Shown one piece after another: positions 62,477 through 64,000 of a DNA stretch of 64,000 nucleotides. Source of the DNA: CAYLHF01 sp964383365. GTDB taxonomy: Bacteria; Bacteroidota; Rhodothermia; Rhodothermales; UBA10348. The stretch lies in assembly GCA_964383365.1 (NCBI GenBank), contig CAYLHF010000013.1, positions 1 through 64,000 on the forward strand, written 5' to 3'. Position 1 is the first letter of the stretch. Each line of letters begins with the position of its first letter. Both the position numbers and the translations under genes were made by a program. The notes beneath the pieces were generated by a model that was given only the letters and a program-made list of their open reading frames with translations, searched no databases and was not told the origin of the DNA.

Positions 62477-63546
62477 TGCTTGTCATCCATTAAGGGAATA
62501 CTGACACGAGCCTCAAAACCGCCTTCTTCCGGGAAGATAAACTGCAGGCTGGCCCGCCTACCGTACAGTTGCTCCAGACGGCTTCGGACATTCTTGATTC
62601 CAATTCCTTCCCGAAATCCGGATGCCGATTCGTCGAATCCTGCCCCTGAATCTGTGATGGTAAATACCAGTATGTTTTCGGTCCCAAAGGCACGTACATC
62701 GATTGATCCATCGGATTCATAGGGAGCGATCCCGTGAATGATGGCGTTTTCGACGAGCGGCTGCAGGAGAATGGGAGGCATGTCACACTCCGCGATCCCT
62801 GTCTCAAAATCGATCGATATGGACAGCCGATCCTGAAATCGAGTCTGTTCGATTTCCAGGTAACGTCCGACAAAAGCAAGTTCCGATCGAACGGAAACAG
62901 TCTTTTTTCTGGAGCCGTCCAGCGACAGTCTGAGCAGTTCACTTAAACGGGCGATCATTTTCTCGGCACCTGCGGCATCTTGCGTGACGAGGGCCGAAAT
63001 ACTATTGAGCGTATTGAAAAGAAAATGTGGTTGGATCTGTGCACGCAGGTTATTCAACCTCGCCTCTGCCAGACTCGTCTCCAGTCGGGAACTGCTTACT
63101 TCCCTCTCCTTCAACGCTCTGTAATAGTAATAGGCGTATATAATTCCTGCTATGGTCCAGTACGTCAGCGCGCTATCAAAACTGGACGTGAGAACCTGGC
63201 CCCTTATGGAGGAGAGCATGGCGGAATAGCGCTCCGCATCGATGACGGAAAAAACGTAGAGTCCGGAGAGTCTGATGAGAGAGGCGATCACAAACTGAAC
63301 AGGGGCGATGATGATCGTCGCGGCGACGACGCGTACAATACTCTGTTTTCGACGCCGATCATCGAGCGGGTTTCGGTGTACGATCCAGGTGATAGACGGC
63401 AGCATCAACGCCCAGGTATACCAGTATCCCAACTGGTAGATGAGGGGAGCCGTCCAGGTCACCTCACGTCCCTGGTTCGTATAAGTGAGAACGGACTGAA
63501 CAGAGAAAAAAATTCCGAGGGCGGTCCAGAACCCGAACAGGAGCAA
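62473..63546 (-). CDS. LytS/YehU-type membrane histidine kinase
   Basis: A 357-aa kinase with four or so N-terminal hydrophobic helices (residues 1-150). A His_kinase/LytS core follows (RAQIQPHFLFNTLNSISALV), with the phospho-His in QPHFLFN, then PPILLQPLVENAIIHG and DSGAGFDES for ATP binding. It pairs with the LytTR regulator. The start is uncertain: TTG 63546 is used because the upstream in-frame sequence has no ATG, yet it is open and reads SRLKRYLLLF, so the real protein may start further upstream. Confidence 0.88.
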   Translation of the reverse strand: MLLFGFWTALGIFFSVQSVLTYTNQGREVTWTAPLIYQLGYWYTWALMLPSITWIVHRNPLDDRRRKQSIVRVVAATIIIAPVQFVIASLIRLSGLYVFSVIDAERYSAMLSSIRGQVLTSSFDSALTYWTIAGIIYAYYYYRALKEREVSSSRLETSLAEARLNNLRAQIQPHFLFNTLNSISALVTQDAAGAEKMIARLSELLRLSLDGSRKKTVSVRSELAFVGRYLEIEQTRFQDRLSISIDFETGIAECDMPPILLQPLVENAIIHGIAPYESDGSIDVRAFGTENILVFTITDSGAGFDESASGFREGIGIKNVRSRLEQLYGRRASLQFIFPEEGGFEARVSIPLMDDKQ

Positions 63547-63711
63547 ATATCTCTTGAGCCGGGACGTATTTTCTGGTAGTGAACTCAGCGTTATTACCGG
63601 TCCGGGAAGTGAAAGATTACATGTACGATGCCCGATACCGCATGATAGCCCGCGGTGCGTGGACTGTACGGTACCGCGTAATGATCTTCAAGGCAAGTGA
63701 ATGGGGACTAT

Positions 63712-64000
63712 ATGATGCCTATGTGGGACCAAATACTTGACGAAGACGAGTGGTTGTCGATTGAGCACGCCCACCATGAACGTATCGATGCCTGGATGAG
63801 TCCGCACCTCAAACGTAGGAGCAGACATGAACTCGACCCGGTGACCGATTTTCTGTTCGAGTATTACGAATTCAGACCGGCACAATTGCGCCGATGGTCT
63901 CCCGGTACCGGCGTTTTGCTGAAAGGTGAGAAGGCAGATAAATTTCTTTCGAAGCCCGAATTTGAACGGTTCGAAGGAGGTGTGGGGTTGCACTCGTCAC
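63712..64000 (+). CDS. Partial gene, 3-methyladenine DNA glycosylase-like, cut by the right edge
   Basis: From ATG 63712 the frame stays open to the window end (96 residues), with a clear HAHHERIDAWMSPHLKRR-type start and DFLFEYYEFRPAQLRRWSPG. This closely resembles the N-terminus of proteins annotated as 3-methyladenine DNA glycosylase in Bacteroidetes, Rhodothermota and Actinobacteria. The identification rests on memory of that sequence pattern and only on the first third of the protein. The opposite-strand frame here is a shadow. It is divergent from the LytS-type kinase gene. Confidence 0.65.
   Translation, partial: MMPMWDQILDEDEWLSIEHAHHERIDAWMSPHLKRRSRHELDPVTDFLFEYYEFRPAQLRRWSPGTGVLLKGEKADKFLSKPEFERFEGGVGLHSS

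Noticed and set aside
63688..63993. 101-residue minus-strand frame near the right edge
   Set aside because: It is opposite the partial glycosylase-like gene, whose conserved RRWSPG and FEYYEFRP stretches mark the plus strand as coding.

Overview
This 64 kb window looks like a chromosomal segment from a member of the Bacteroidota/Rhodothermota side of the FCB group (for example Rhodothermia or Balneolia). This is an inference from several gene families: a protein with a type IX secretion C-terminal sorting domain, a DUF2480 protein typical of Bacteroidetes, MacB/FtsX permease operons of the Bacteroidetes kind, an S46 dipeptidyl-peptidase, a GlnRS with a YqeY-like tail, DUF4097 and ELWxxDGT repeat proteins, and NtrC-family regulation. 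No species can be named from sequence alone. Genes are tightly packed on both strands, with many 1-11 nt overlaps. I see no phage, integrase, transposase or CRISPR array.

Layout. 0-9 kb: tRNA-Glu(CTC), a cysteine desulfurase overlapping the region before a DUF2480 gene, an SDR, recG, a beta-propeller lipoprotein and priA. 8.7-13.3 kb (minus): a coupled operon of GT2 glycosyltransferase, NodB-type deacetylase, second GT2 and exported TPR protein, probably making or modifying a cell-surface glycan. 13.4-14.8 kb: SRP RNA, yajC and a UPF0104-like membrane protein. 14.8-21.2 kb (minus): a hybrid histidine kinase, a CoaE-acyltransferase fusion, an outer-membrane barrel protein and a HIT hydrolase. 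21.4-23.2 kb: a three-gene pterin operon (PTPS, GTP cyclohydrolase I, SDR) that matches the three steps of tetrahydrobiopterin synthesis.

23.2-33 kb: an AlgH-like protein, an unknown protein, a large ELWxxDGT protein with a T9SS tail, and an NtrC/NtrB-type pair. The pair is divergent from a HlyD-ABC ATPase-small protein operon. The 315 bp between them holds a good sigma-54 promoter and a 26-bp near-perfect palindrome, so the regulator pair probably controls this exporter. 33-48 kb: two exported proteins, one with nine MGG[DE] repeats, an SDR, a GNAT, an S46 peptidase with the acidic-specificity arginine, glnS, a propeller lipoprotein, and a permease-ATPase-permease ABC operon.

48-56.6 kb: a TrmH-like methylase, an SDR, a TRAP binding protein on plus, a LOG/DinB/esterase overlapping trio, and on minus a UDG-like gene, rarA, dctQ and dctM in one overlapping run. 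The TRAP transporter is therefore split over two strands. 56.8-64 kb: gltA, an OmpA-type protein with two PKD domains followed by a strong terminator, two small membrane proteins, two YceI genes, a LytTR regulator with its LytS-type kinase, and the start of a gene cut by the right edge.
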